Below are positions 9,236-17,633 of a DNA stretch of 64,000 nucleotides, in pieces. Each line of letters starts with the position of its first letter. Position 1 is the stretch's first letter. The stretch comes from Ancylobacter amanitiformis (GTDB lineage Bacteria; Pseudomonadota; Alphaproteobacteria; Rhizobiales; Xanthobacteraceae): positions 264,721-328,720 of the forward strand of contig NZ_JAUSVR010000004.1 of the NCBI RefSeq assembly GCF_030814815.1. The letters are read 5' to 3'. The notes beneath the pieces are model-generated. The model saw only the letters and a list, made by a program, of their open reading frames with translations, was not told the DNA's origin and did no database searches. Position numbers and translations under genes: made by a program.

Positions 9236-10280
9236 CCCACGTCCCCACCGTCTGCACCGGCGTCACCGTGATCGTGCCAACCTGTGCGGCGCCCTTCGAC
9301 CCTGGGAGGATGTCGGACGACGGCGAGGTGACGTCGATCGTGACGTTGTCGTCGACCGCGGCGCGCCCGCCGATCACTTCGCGCTGCACCGCAAGACCGA
9401 TGCGACGTCGCGCAAGAGCGTAGGCCGTCAGACGCTTCGCAGCCTCGGCGGCGAGCGTGGTCGCATCGGCGCCGGGCGCGTAATAGAGGGTCACGGCGAT
9501 GTTGTAGGTGGTGACCGTCGCGGCCTCGACACGGACGTTGTCGCCCAGCGGGCGGACGTCCTGCGCCGTCACCGCCGTGAAGGCGCGATCGAGGAGAGGC
9601 TGGTCGGCCGCGCCGTAGGCGAGCGTCGGGAGGACGACGAGCAGGATTTCCGGTGCGAGCACCGGATCGCCATTCCCGCGACCGCTGAACGGCGTCGACC
9701 GCATTCCGGCGGAATAGGCATCGGCATGCAGCGTCGCGCTGTAGGTGGCCCCATCCTCTTCGGAATAGGCCGCGGCGTCGGCGATGTCGCGAACGCCGTC
9801 GAGCTCAAGACCATGGAAGACATAGGCGCCTTCGGGGCCGGCCGTGCTGAACGCCTCGAAGGCCAGCTTGATCCGCTCGCGGAAGATGTCGTCCAGCTCG
9901 ACCCATTTGCCGCGGACGCCATCCCACTGCGAATTCGGCGGCTGATCATCCGCCGCGTTGTCGTAGATCAGGCGCGAAATGCCGGCATAGGTCGTGGCGA
10001 TATGGTCGAGATCACCACCCCGCGCCTTGGCGAGGGTGAGCGCCCGGATGGCCTCGTTCACCCTCTGGCGCCACAGCATCTCCTGGTAGCCGCCACCCTC
10101 GCTGTAGGCGACGACGAGGGGATCCGTCTCCAGCTTGGCAACGTCATAGGTGACGCCACGCTGCGCCAGCGCCTCGATCAGGAACTCGTCACGACCGGAT
10201 TTGATGGCCTCGAAGTCGACTGTGACGACCTGCGGAACATCGCCAAGCGAGCCGAGATCCGGCGCGACGAAGCGGCTCAT
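9225..10280 (-). CDS. Baseplate wedge protein gpJ
   Basis: 351 residues of the P2 gpJ / Mu gp47 type. It opens with RFVAPDLGSLGDVPQVVTVD and carries the family's central MLWRQRVNEAIRALTLAKA region and the C-terminal domain with ITVDVTSPS-like strands. The product forms the baseplate arm. The start codon overlaps the gpW stop by 4 bases (ATGA), so translation is coupled. Confidence 0.93.
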   Translation of the reverse strand: MSRFVAPDLGSLGDVPQVVTVDFEAIKSGRDEFLIEALAQRGVTYDVAKLETDPLVVAYSEGGGYQEMLWRQRVNEAIRALTLAKARGGDLDHIATTYAGISRLIYDNAADDQPPNSQWDGVRGKWVELDDIFRERIKLAFEAFSTAGPEGAYVFHGLELDGVRDIADAAAYSEEDGATYSATLHADAYSAGMRSTPFSGRGNGDPVLAPEILLVVLPTLAYGAADQPLLDRAFTAVTAQDVRPLGDNVRVEAATVTTYNIAVTLYYAPGADATTLAAEAAKRLTAYALARRRIGLAVQREVIGGRAAVDDNVTIDVTSPSSDILPGSKGAAQVGTITVTPVQTVGTWDDD

Positions 10281-10663
10281 GCGGCGATCCTCGACAGCGG
10301 CACGAGAATGCTCGCGTTGTCATTCGCCGGCGTGAAGTCGCCGAGGTGGCCGCGCGGGTAATAGGTGCCGGTCAGTGCGAGCTCCAGCGTGCCCTCCGCT
10401 GACGCGGCGATCAGTCGGCACGACGTGACGGCGAAGCGCGGCTCCCACAGGGCAATGGCCGTGGCCGCGGCAGCGTAGACCGCCAGGATCACCTGGTCCG
10501 TCATCGGGCGGTCGATGAGGTCGAGGATTTCGGACCCGAACTCGCGACGCATGACCCGGCTTCCGATGGGTGTGGTCAAGATGACGTTGATCGACTGCAC
10601 GACGTGGTCGAAGTCCGTCAGGACCGCCCCGGTCACGCGGCTGATGCCGGACGACGAGGCCAC
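10277..10663 (-). CDS. Baseplate wedge protein gpW (gp25-like)
   Basis: 128 residues of the P2 gpW / T4 gp25 type: HVVQSINVILTTPIGSRVMR, the GSEILDLIDRPM segment (the family's RR.FGS....D.P) and a WEPRF strand. This small protein joins sheath to baseplate and nucleates sheath assembly. It sits directly upstream of gpJ. The length is normal. Confidence 0.92.
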   Translation of the reverse strand: MASSSGISRVTGAVLTDFDHVVQSINVILTTPIGSRVMRREFGSEILDLIDRPMTDQVILAVYAAAATAIALWEPRFAVTSCRLIAASAEGTLELALTGTYYPRGHLGDFTPANDNASILVPLSRIAA

Positions 10664-10664
10664 G

Positions 10665-10850
10665 TCAGTCGGCCTTGCCCGCGCGCCCGGCTTTCACCGG
10701 AACCTCGGCTTCGACGGGCTCGGGCAGCGCAAGCTGGTGTCCGCGCGGCGACAGGAACGGGCGCGCGATCTTCTCCGGCAGGTCCGGCTCGGAACCGGCT
10801 TCGCGCCAAACGCCGGCGTAGAAGCCGCTTTCCTTCACGATGACCTTCAT
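10665..10850 (-). CDS. Small phage protein in the baseplate operon, function unknown
   Basis: 61 residues beginning MKVIVKESGFYAGVW and ending in a Lys/Ala-rich tail. The ATG at 10850 is preceded by AGGAGACGTC and lies between the PAAR gene and gpW, one base from the latter. The N-terminal half looks like a compact beta hairpin. Short proteins at this place occur in P2-like prophages of alphaproteobacteria, but I do not recognise a named family. Confidence 0.6.
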   Translation of the reverse strand: MKVIVKESGFYAGVWREAGSEPDLPEKIARPFLSPRGHQLALPEPVEAEVPVKAGRAGKAD

Positions 10851-10861
10851 GATGACGTCTC

Positions 10862-11131
10862 CTACGGAATGCGGAAGAAGGGCCGCCCCGTGGTGGGGTG
10901 GCCGCAATTGGCGACATGGCCCGCGCGGCATACAGCGATCCCGCTGACGCGGAACTTAGCGGTGCCCTCGACCATGTACGGCGCGGCGGAATGCGGAGGG
11001 TCTGGCGGATGGGGCGCGACAGCATCGCCGACGACCACCACGGGCTGCCCGCGAACCTTGAACTTGGCGGCCTGCATGCCGAGTTGAACCCCGCCGGCAA
11101 CGTCGACGCTCACGCAGGCGACACCGGGCAT
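10862..11131 (-). CDS. PAAR-like spike tip protein
   Basis: 89 residues. The second half carries the PAAR-type pattern MVEGTAKFRVSGIAVCRAGH followed by CGHPTTG, with a metal-binding-looking set C.AGH..NCGH. PAAR proteins cap the gpV trimer and sharpen the puncturing device. It lies next to gpV, as expected. The N-terminal half holds a Pro-rich segment (APHPPDPPHSAAP). Confidence 0.82.
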   Translation of the reverse strand: MPGVACVSVDVAGGVQLGMQAAKFKVRGQPVVVVGDAVAPHPPDPPHSAAPYMVEGTAKFRVSGIAVCRAGHVANCGHPTTGRPFFRIP

Positions 11132-11135
11132 CAGG

Positions 11136-11636
11136 TCAATCCCATTGGTAATCGTCTGCGACGGCCTTCAGCCCGTCGCCGGTGAGCTCGAAAATCGTCC
11201 CACCGCACTCGATGCGGATCTTCGGCACCTTCACGAGCAGGTCGCCGCTGCGGATCTCGGTCCGGAATTGGCCGAAGGTCGCCACGTGCTCGTCACCCTT
11301 CTCGCTCGGGCTCTTATTGTCGTCGCTCTGCGTGCGCGGGTGCAGCGTGCCTTGCTCGAAGTTTCCGTTGTCGGAATGCAGGTCCATCTGCTGGCCGATG
11401 CTCGGCGGCATGTGCATCTTGAGCGCGCCCATGGTCTGCGCGTAGCGCACCCATGGGCTGAGGAACGGCTTATCGTCGGTTCCGCCAAGGCGGATGCGCG
11501 CCTTGCCATTCTTCGGGTCGACCTCGACGACAGGGCCCGTCGTCTTCGCATTCGCCGCGCGCCAGTCAAGCTGTGTCGAGCGCGCCAGCGCCTCGATCAG
11601 ATGGCGGGGGTTAATCACCGGAAGCCGGCTCCGCAT
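11136..11636 (-). CDS. Baseplate spike protein gpV
   Basis: 166 residues of the P2 gpV spike family: INPRHLIEALARSTQLDW, an OB-fold-like VVEVDPKNGKARIRL segment, and HMPPSIGQQMDLHSDNGNF followed by a beta-helical C-terminal half (IRSGDLLVKVPKIRIECGG). It forms the membrane-piercing trimer under the PAAR tip. Start: ATG at 11636 with GAGG 5 bases upstream was preferred; a GTG at 11618 is also possible. It overlaps the preceding gene by 26 bases. Confidence 0.88.
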   Translation of the reverse strand: MRSRLPVINPRHLIEALARSTQLDWRAANAKTTGPVVEVDPKNGKARIRLGGTDDKPFLSPWVRYAQTMGALKMHMPPSIGQQMDLHSDNGNFEQGTLHPRTQSDDNKSPSEKGDEHVATFGQFRTEIRSGDLLVKVPKIRIECGGTIFELTGDGLKAVADDYQWD

Positions 11637-12363
11637 CGACCTCAACGGCCGTGATGGATGGAGGGTCGGTCTGGAGATCGTCGTCGGCCGGCCCGATAGC
11701 CACGGCCCGGATCTCCGCATCCGACATGCCTTCGCGCGCCTGGATGGCACGCCATGTCGGCAGATCGGCCGGTCGCTCGATAACCGCCTTGATGACATCG
11801 GCGACCGGAATGGTCTCGGGCTGGGTTCGCAGTGCCGCGTCGATCTTCTGCCAGTTCGCGTTCAGCGGCATGCCCATCGTGGGCTCCTGGATGACGTCGC
11901 ATCCGAGGTGGATCTCGCGGCAGGGATAGCGCTGGCCGCGCTCGTTCTCGACCAGCACGGGCTGGCTGGAGAAGGACGAATAGGACTGGACCAGCAGGCG
12001 ATAGATCTCCGCCCACGCACTGGTCGGGTCGGACAGCGCGTCCGTGACCTGGCGCCAGAGGAGATCCATGCCGAAGCCGGCGCCAGCGTCGCTCACGTTG
12101 AGCCCCAGCCCCTCGACGACGACATTGCCGGCGGGGAGGTAGAGCTGCAGGACCATCTCCATGGTCGTGGGCCGGCCGAACTCGCCGTAGAGCCCGCGCC
12201 CGCCGGGCGTGAACTTGATCGCGCCGGTGTAGACCGCGATCACCGGCTTTTCGCCCAGGCTATCGATGGGTTCCTTCGGCGCGTCGAGCACGAACCCGGC
12301 CGACGTTTTCCCCTCAAGCGCATTCACCATGGCGATGCGCGTGGCGATGGCGACCAGGCTCAT
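11611..12363 (-). CDS. Phage protein between capsid and baseplate genes, function unknown
   Basis: 250 residues, encoded between the probable head completion gene and gpV, at the junction of the lambda-like head and the P2-like tail modules. The N-terminal 150 residues are mixed alpha/beta (IATRIAMVNALEGKTSAGFV, VIAVYTGAIKFTP), the last 60 acidic and low-complexity. In P2-like phages this slot holds tail terminator/completion proteins of similar fold, so a connector or tail terminator role is possible. I do not recognise the family. The start overlaps the previous stop by 4 bases. Confidence 0.7.
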   Translation of the reverse strand: MSLVAIATRIAMVNALEGKTSAGFVLDAPKEPIDSLGEKPVIAVYTGAIKFTPGGRGLYGEFGRPTTMEMVLQLYLPAGNVVVEGLGLNVSDAGAGFGMDLLWRQVTDALSDPTSAWAEIYRLLVQSYSSFSSQPVLVENERGQRYPCREIHLGCDVIQEPTMGMPLNANWQKIDAALRTQPETIPVADVIKAVIERPADLPTWRAIQAREGMSDAEIRAVAIGPADDDLQTDPPSITAVEVDAEPASGD

Positions 12364-12770
12364 GCACCATCCCCTTCGGAAATCGAGACGCAGCGGAAGA
12401 CGGTCCGGCCGATGCCGTCAGGTTCCGGCTCCTTCGAGACAGCCCAGACGGGTTGCTCCGGGCGATCGATCAGCCGGAAGCGGTCACCGCGGCGCAGCGC
12501 GAAAGGCAGGCGTGCGTCGGCGATGCTGATGTGGCAGAGGTCCGCCGAAACCTCTGCCATATCGGCATCATTCCGTCCGGCATTGCGCAGGCGCGCGACC
12601 GCCGGCTGCAGGTCGACCACGGCGGCTTCGATGGTGGTCGCGGGGCGGTCGGGGTCCGCCGACGCGAGCACGAATTTGCTGTCGGCGCGCGGCTCCACAC
12701 GCACGCGTTCGCCATAGAGGTCATCGACGGCCTGGGTGACCATCGCCTCGTATTCCGCGAATTTCTGCAT
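12360..12770 (-). CDS. Probable head completion / head-tail joining protein (FII position)
   Basis: 136 residues starting MQKFAEYEAMVTQAVDDLYG. Its position immediately after the major capsid gene and its size match lambda FI/FII-type head completion proteins. The body shows several short beta strands and a Trp/Arg-rich end (PVWAVSKEPEPDGIGRTVFR), compatible with FII-like attachment proteins. The start is the ATG at 12770, 26 bases after the capsid stop. Confidence 0.6.
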   Translation of the reverse strand: MQKFAEYEAMVTQAVDDLYGERVRVEPRADSKFVLASADPDRPATTIEAAVVDLQPAVARLRNAGRNDADMAEVSADLCHISIADARLPFALRRGDRFRLIDRPEQPVWAVSKEPEPDGIGRTVFRCVSISEGDGA

Positions 12771-12796
12771 GGGAGCCGCGTGTCGCCGGGCAGCGG

Positions 12797-13828
12797 TCAG
12801 GTCATGCGACCGGACATGAGCACGCGCGGGCGCGTGACGTAGTGCAGGACGTTGGTCTGGAACTCCATCTGGATGCCTTTGCCGTTCGGCATCTCCCACT
12901 GGTTCGCATAGAGCGCCTGGCCGGGACGGTTGACCGTGGAGTTGTAGTCGGCAGGGGCATAGACCGAGCGGAACAGCCCGGGGACACCGAGCGGGACGAA
13001 CCGCGCCTTGTCGCTGTCGACACCGACATTGAAGCCACCGCGATAGTTCGCCCAGCGGATGCCGAAGAGATTGAACTCGCCCCAGATACCTTCCTGCGGG
13101 TTGCCGTCGTTCAGGAAGTTGGTGCGCAGAATCGCCGCGGCCTCGTAGCCCTTGTAGGTGTCGCGGACTTCCTTGTGCTGGATCAGCTTGTCGAAGAAGG
13201 TATCGCCGCAGAGGGCAAAGATGCCGCTGAAGGGGAGGCCGCCAAGGGTGGCACCCATGGCCCGGCTGAGATCAGCGGCCTTCTGGCGGAGAACGCCATC
13301 AGCCGGGCTCGCATTGTCCAGATCCCAGTCCACCTCGGTGGGCTGAGACTCGCCCATCTCGGTGAAGTAGTTGTAGAGGACCGAGCCGTCCTTATCGAGC
13401 AGCTTGCCCTGCGTGACGACGGCGAGGCGGTGATACTCCTCCGTCAGCGCGAACGACTGCCGGTGGTCCGCCGCGCGGTCGGCGATGGCGCCCATAAGCG
13501 TCTCGACGGCGGCCTCCTCGCCGAACTGGCGCGCGTTCTGCACCTCGTCGGCAAGGATGGCGTCGTCCCGCTGAAAGTGCGGCACCGTCAGGGTGCGCAG
13601 CGTGCGGCGGCTGCGGCCGACGGTATCGCCGGGCCCGCCGCGCGCGCTGGCCGGAACGATCGAGATCTGGCCGTCCTTGTCCTTCTCGATCGCCACGCTG
13701 GTGGTGGAGATCGAGCGCGTGGTGAACAGGCCGAGCCGGCTGACATAGCCGGGCACGTACCGGACCTCGCGCATCGCATCGGTCAGGGTGGTGACCGAAA
13801 ATGCGTCCTGCTGGAAAATGTCGAGCAT
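12797..13828 (-). CDS. Major capsid protein (lambda gpE-like)
   Basis: 343 residues of the lambda gpE capsid family (HK97-like fold). It starts MLDIFQQDAFSVTTLTDAM and has the TRSISTTSVAIEKDKDGQIS strand, the long central helix region with QRDDAILADEVQNARQFG, and the C-terminal TNVLHYVTRPRVLMSG. The ATG at 13828 follows the decoration gene stop by 14 bases. An in-frame extension upstream is Arg/His-rich and runs into the decoration gene, so it is not used. Confidence 0.93.
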   Translation of the reverse strand: MLDIFQQDAFSVTTLTDAMREVRYVPGYVSRLGLFTTRSISTTSVAIEKDKDGQISIVPASARGGPGDTVGRSRRTLRTLTVPHFQRDDAILADEVQNARQFGEEAAVETLMGAIADRAADHRQSFALTEEYHRLAVVTQGKLLDKDGSVLYNYFTEMGESQPTEVDWDLDNASPADGVLRQKAADLSRAMGATLGGLPFSGIFALCGDTFFDKLIQHKEVRDTYKGYEAAAILRTNFLNDGNPQEGIWGEFNLFGIRWANYRGGFNVGVDSDKARFVPLGVPGLFRSVYAPADYNSTVNRPGQALYANQWEMPNGKGIQMEFQTNVLHYVTRPRVLMSGRMT

Positions 13829-13842
13829 TTTCAGATCGCCCC

Positions 13843-14217
13843 TCAGTTGCGCACGATGATGCCGGCGGCAGCGAGCTGCGTCGCCTTGGCGGCTTTCTTC
13901 GTGTCGTCGTTGACCGTGGCCTCGTAGTTGAGGCACTTGCCGTTGATCTCGGCGTCACGGGCAATGACCGTGACCTTGACATCGACGCTGGTGGCATCGA
14001 CGCCGTAGATGCTGACGACGGTGCCGACCTGGCTGCCGTCCGAACCCGTGGCGGGCGAGGGCACATACTTGCTGCTCGCCGTCACCTTGCCGAGCACGGT
14101 ATTCGGCGGAACCTTTCCCGCGCCGGCGGCGATGGTGATGACGTCGCGCGAGCGGTGCCAGTTGGCCTCGCTCATGATGAACTCGCCCGGACGGGGGCCT
14201 TCGGTAAGAGTGGGCAT
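13843..14217 (-). CDS. Head decoration protein (lambda gpD-like)
   Basis: 124 residues of the lambda gpD type: it opens PTLTEGPRPGEFIMSEAN, a segment ordered on the capsid surface in gpD homologues, and continues with TVLGKVTASSKYVP. Trimers of this family stabilise the expanded capsid at three-fold sites. The order protease, decoration, capsid is exactly the lambda C-D-E order. Length is close to the family's 110-120. Confidence 0.9.
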   Translation of the reverse strand: MPTLTEGPRPGEFIMSEANWHRSRDVITIAAGAGKVPPNTVLGKVTASSKYVPSPATGSDGSQVGTVVSIYGVDATSVDVKVTVIARDAEINGKCLNYEATVNDDTKKAAKATQLAAAGIIVRN

Positions 14218-14246
14218 GGGGATGTTCCGTCAGTTGCGGGCGGGGT

Positions 14247-15302
14247 TCAGGAGGCCGTCGCGCCGCGCGATTCGTTCGCGCGGGCGAATGCGTTCTTCCA
14301 CTTGGCGGAGATGTCGGCCTTGTTGGTCTTGTTCTCCGGCCCGGCCAGTCCGTCGCCTTCAGCCTTGCGCTGGCCGTAGTTCTCGGCCGCCGTCTTCGTG
14401 CCGCCGGGCGTGGACGTGTCGGCCTGGGCTTTCGGGGCGGCGGCGAGCATGCTCTTGGCATCGGCCGCCGACATGGTCGTGTTGAGGGCGATGTGCTTGG
14501 CGAGATCGTCGCGGCCCTTCGCCTCGTCGCAGCTCAGGATTTCGCCGATCCGCTTCGTCGCGTCGGCGGCGGCATCGTTGCGGATCTTGTCGGCGTCGAC
14601 GTTCGTGGTGTCGTCCGCCTTGTTCTTCTCAGCCATGGGAGGTTCCTTCGGACTGGTTGCGACGGCGGACGATGCCGCCTGCATGGCCTCGCGGAGGTTC
14701 CACGAGTTTTTCTTCGTCAGCGCCACTGCAGCGCGCGGCGCATGCGCGTAGATCGAATAGTCGAACGACGCGACGGCCTTGGCTTTCTTGGTGTCGGCGG
14801 AGGTAGCGAACCCTTCCTCGACTGCCTCATCGGCAGTGAACCAGGTCTCCTCCTGCATGATCTCGCGGCACTCGTCTTCGGTCTTGCCCGAGCGGTCGGC
14901 GTAGATCACGGCAATGGACACCGCTTCCTTGTCGAGAATTTCGGCGCTCTTCTTGTGCTCTTCGGCGTTGCCGTAGGTGAAGAAGAGCGGGTCGTGGACC
15001 ATCATCGTCGCGCCTCGGCGCATGATGATCTCCTCGCCGGCCATCGCGATCACGGATGCCGCGGACGCGGCGGTACCCTCGACCGAGACCGTGACCTTGC
15101 CCTTATGCATGGACAGGGCGTTGTAGATGGCCTTGCCGTGCGAGACGTAACCCCCGCCCGAATTGAGGCGAACCATCACGTCCGTGGTGGGGCCGATCTC
15201 GGCCAGCGCTTCGATGACCTCCTTGTCGGTGAAGCCTTCATCCCAGAAGGAATCGCCGACGAACCCGGTGAGGACGATCTCACCGTTCACCAGAACCGAC
15301 AT
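14247..15302 (-). CDS. Head maturation protease, ClpP-like fold, with scaffold tail
   Basis: 351 residues. The first 210 form a ClpP-like serine protease: RLNSGGGYVSHGKAIYNAL, then EGTAASAASVIAMAG with the likely nucleophile Ser80, and His103 in MMVHDP. The remaining part is Ala/Lys/Asp-rich, has the look of a scaffolding domain (as with lambda C/Nu3) and ends with NKTNKADISAKWKNAF. The product would process the portal and clear the scaffold during head maturation. It lies between gpW and the decoration gene. Confidence 0.9.
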   Translation of the reverse strand: MSVLVNGEIVLTGFVGDSFWDEGFTDKEVIEALAEIGPTTDVMVRLNSGGGYVSHGKAIYNALSMHKGKVTVSVEGTAASAASVIAMAGEEIIMRRGATMMVHDPLFFTYGNAEEHKKSAEILDKEAVSIAVIYADRSGKTEDECREIMQEETWFTADEAVEEGFATSADTKKAKAVASFDYSIYAHAPRAAVALTKKNSWNLREAMQAASSAVATSPKEPPMAEKNKADDTTNVDADKIRNDAAADATKRIGEILSCDEAKGRDDLAKHIALNTTMSAADAKSMLAAAPKAQADTSTPGGTKTAAENYGQRKAEGDGLAGPENKTNKADISAKWKNAFARANESRGATAS

Positions 15303-15312
15303 GATGAACCTT

Positions 15313-15603
15313 TCAGACCTTGAAGGGGTCGAAGCCGCCGGGGCGCGCCGGTGCGCCTGCGCGGATGGCGAACCGGGTGGGGCCGCAGCCCCGCTTCTCG
15401 GCGCACTCGCTTTCCAGTCGATCGATCAGGAGCTTGAACTCGGCGACGTCGGACTTGGCGAACCATGTCTCGCGGTCACGGAAGGAGACCTTTTCAACCT
15501 GGCCGCCGGCCATCAGGCGCATGTAGGCCGGACGCAACGCGACAAGGGCCGCGCAGGGGTCGTACTGCTCGACCCCGAAGATCAGCTCGTAATCGATCGC
15601 CAT
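15313..15603 (-). CDS. Head-tail connector gpW-like protein (lambda gpW family)
   Basis: 96 residues. The core MRLMAGGQVEKVSFRDRETW followed by DVAEFKLLIDRLESECAEK has the lambda gpW pattern (L..L..G..V..V...G..V.FT...L..L..YI..L), ending near RCGPTRFAIR. gpW closes the portal channel after packaging. In lambda it lies between A and B; here it lies after the portal gene. Confidence 0.82.
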   Translation of the reverse strand: MAIDYELIFGVEQYDPCAALVALRPAYMRLMAGGQVEKVSFRDRETWFAKSDVAEFKLLIDRLESECAEKRGCGPTRFAIRAGAPARPGGFDPFKV

Positions 15604-15605
15604 GA

Positions 15606-16034
15606 TCAGGCGTCAACCGGCTGGACGGAGAGGTCGCCATCGCCCTGCAGATGATCGGCGAGGACAATCTCGGCGAGATCGGCCGTGTCGAAGACATAGG
15701 CCTTGTCGGGATCAGCATTCCAGCCGGGGAAGTCCCCGTGCATGCTGAAGAAGGAGACCTCGCCGTGCTGGTCAATCCGGCGGATACGATGGGGGCGACC
15801 CCGCTCCTTCGCTGCCGCGGCGGCCTTGGCCTTCTCATCGGCGCGGCGCGCGACCTCCTCGTCCGCCTTCTTCTGGGCCTCGGCCTTCGCGTTTTCTTCA
15901 GCCAGGGCCTTCTCCTTCTCGGCAGCCTCGGCCTGCTCCCGGGCTTCCGCCTTGGCCTTCTCTTCGGCTTCGGCCTTCGCTGCCGCGGCGGCCTTGGCCT
16001 GCGCGTCGTCCGGCTTGGGTTCCTTGCTCGCCAT
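15606..16034 (-). CDS. Charged coiled-coil phage protein, function unknown
   Basis: 142 residues. Residues 5-80 are nearly all Ala, Lys, Glu and Gln and would form a long helix or coiled coil. The C-terminal 60 residues are distinct: HRIRRIDQHGEVSFFSMHGD, then NADPDKAYVFDTADLAEIV. It is inserted between the portal and gpW genes, two bases from the latter. Its position suggests a head or connector role, but nothing recognisable confirms it. Confidence 0.7.
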   Translation of the reverse strand: MASKEPKPDDAQAKAAAAAKAEAEEKAKAEAREQAEAAEKEKALAEENAKAEAQKKADEEVARRADEKAKAAAAAKERGRPHRIRRIDQHGEVSFFSMHGDFPGWNADPDKAYVFDTADLAEIVLADHLQGDGDLSVQPVDA

Positions 16035-16043
16035 CGAGGGCTC

Positions 16044-17633
16044 CTAATCTGGGACGAATGAGGGGTTGTCGGTCTTGTCCTCGTCCGAGCCCTGCTCTGC
16101 GCGGCTGAACTCGGCGCCGGGGTTCTGGGGGGTGTGCGGATCGGGAAGGCCGAGCTTGATCGCCGCGTCCTTCTCGCGCTTGCGCTGGCGCAACTCGTCG
16201 TCCGGATCGATGCCCAGCGCTTCCGAGATGCGGGCAAGCGACATGACGCCCATGTTCTTGTAGGTTTCGTAGGCGCGCGCGGCCTTCAATTCGTCGGCCT
16301 GCGGCTGTGCCGGGCCGTTCCATTGGCTGCCGCAGGCCGCCGCCTTGTTCTCGAGGAAGGCGTCGAGACCGCCCGGGAATGGAAGGCTTCCGGACCCGAT
16401 TTCGTCTTCGAGCCACGCCTCGTAGACTGATTGGCAGAAGGGCTTCACGATGAAGGCGCGGCGGCGGAGCACCACGTTCCAGTTCACCGCCGTATCCATG
16501 CGGACCGAGGAATAGGTGGCCTTCCGCGAGTCCAGCGTGCCGGCCGTGTAGGTGACGCCGGCAACGAGGCAAAGCTCGCGCAGCAGCCATCCCATGAACT
16601 CGTCATAGGCGGCGCTGGCAGAGGTCGATTCGTGGAACTGGAGTTCCTCGTTCGGGAACAGGTGACCGATCCGGCCGCTCTTGTTCAGGTCGATCTTCTC
16701 GCTCTCGTACCACTGGCTGCGCGCATCCGCGTAGCCGGCAAGGTTGAGTTCGATGCCATCGTCTCCGGTCATCAACCCCTGGAAGGCGCGGATGCCAGTG
16801 AGGTCGGACTTGATCGTGGCCGCGAAGATCGTCTGGATCAGCGCCTTCGTCAGCGTGGCGTCCGAGAACTGGTCGATCTGGCGCACGACCTTCAGCACCG
16901 GCGCCAGCGGGGAGATCCCCCGGTACGTCTGAAGCCCGGGTTCGAAGACATGGATCACCCGCTGGCGCCCATCCCGGTCGAACGCGGAATACTCGCGGTC
17001 GACACGCATGCCCCAGCGGTCGAGTACCTGAATCGTGTAGCTGAACGGGCACCCGAGAGCATCGACGGTGACGCCGTCGAACTGACGCTGGCCGTCGCTC
17101 TTGCGGGATAGACGCGAGGCTGGGAGCAGCGTGACCTTGGAGTAGGAGCCGCCACGCCGGCGCTGGAAGATCGGCAGCAAGGCGAGGATCTCGCCATACC
17201 AGAACCAGCCCTTGTACGCCGCATCCTGCATCTGGCCGAACGTCATCCGCCCGCCGGCATCGCATTCCCGCGCCGTCGTCGACCACGAATAGAACCGGCG
17301 CTCCACCATCCGCGCCCAGGCGGCGCCCTGATCCTCGGTCCAGTCGAGCGCATCGACGTCGGGCTGACACGACAGCGACAGGCCGGTGCCAACGACAGCC
17401 GATGCGGACTGGTCGACAATCCCAGAGATGAAGCCGGAGTTCTGATAGGCATCGATCGTGCGCGCTGCGGCCTGCTGCCATGCGCCGCGGATGTCCTGCG
17501 CGGTCTCGCGCAGCGCCGGCATCCAGGAGCGGAAGAACGGCGAGGCGTTGTTGCGGAAATAGGCCATCGCCTGGCTCCGCGGGGATGCGGCCGGCGGCGC
17601 ACCCTTCTTCGCGAGAGGCCAGAACTTCACCAC
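16044..17633 (-). CDS. Portal protein (lambda gpB-like)
   Basis: 529 residues of the lambda portal family: RTIDAYQNSGFISGIVDQSA and then SAVVGTGLSLSCQPD near the N-terminus, YGEILALLPIFQRRRGGSYS in the wing region, and the stem/crown part around QIDQFSDATLTKALIQTIFA. Twelve copies form the vertex through which DNA is packaged. The start overlaps the terminase end by 7 bases. The C-terminus is acidic. Length is close to lambda gpB (533). Confidence 0.93.
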   Translation of the reverse strand: MVKFWPLAKKGAPPAASPRSQAMAYFRNNASPFFRSWMPALRETAQDIRGAWQQAAARTIDAYQNSGFISGIVDQSASAVVGTGLSLSCQPDVDALDWTEDQGAAWARMVERRFYSWSTTARECDAGGRMTFGQMQDAAYKGWFWYGEILALLPIFQRRRGGSYSKVTLLPASRLSRKSDGQRQFDGVTVDALGCPFSYTIQVLDRWGMRVDREYSAFDRDGRQRVIHVFEPGLQTYRGISPLAPVLKVVRQIDQFSDATLTKALIQTIFAATIKSDLTGIRAFQGLMTGDDGIELNLAGYADARSQWYESEKIDLNKSGRIGHLFPNEELQFHESTSASAAYDEFMGWLLRELCLVAGVTYTAGTLDSRKATYSSVRMDTAVNWNVVLRRRAFIVKPFCQSVYEAWLEDEIGSGSLPFPGGLDAFLENKAAACGSQWNGPAQPQADELKAARAYETYKNMGVMSLARISEALGIDPDDELRQRKREKDAAIKLGLPDPHTPQNPGAEFSRAEQGSDEDKTDNPSFVPD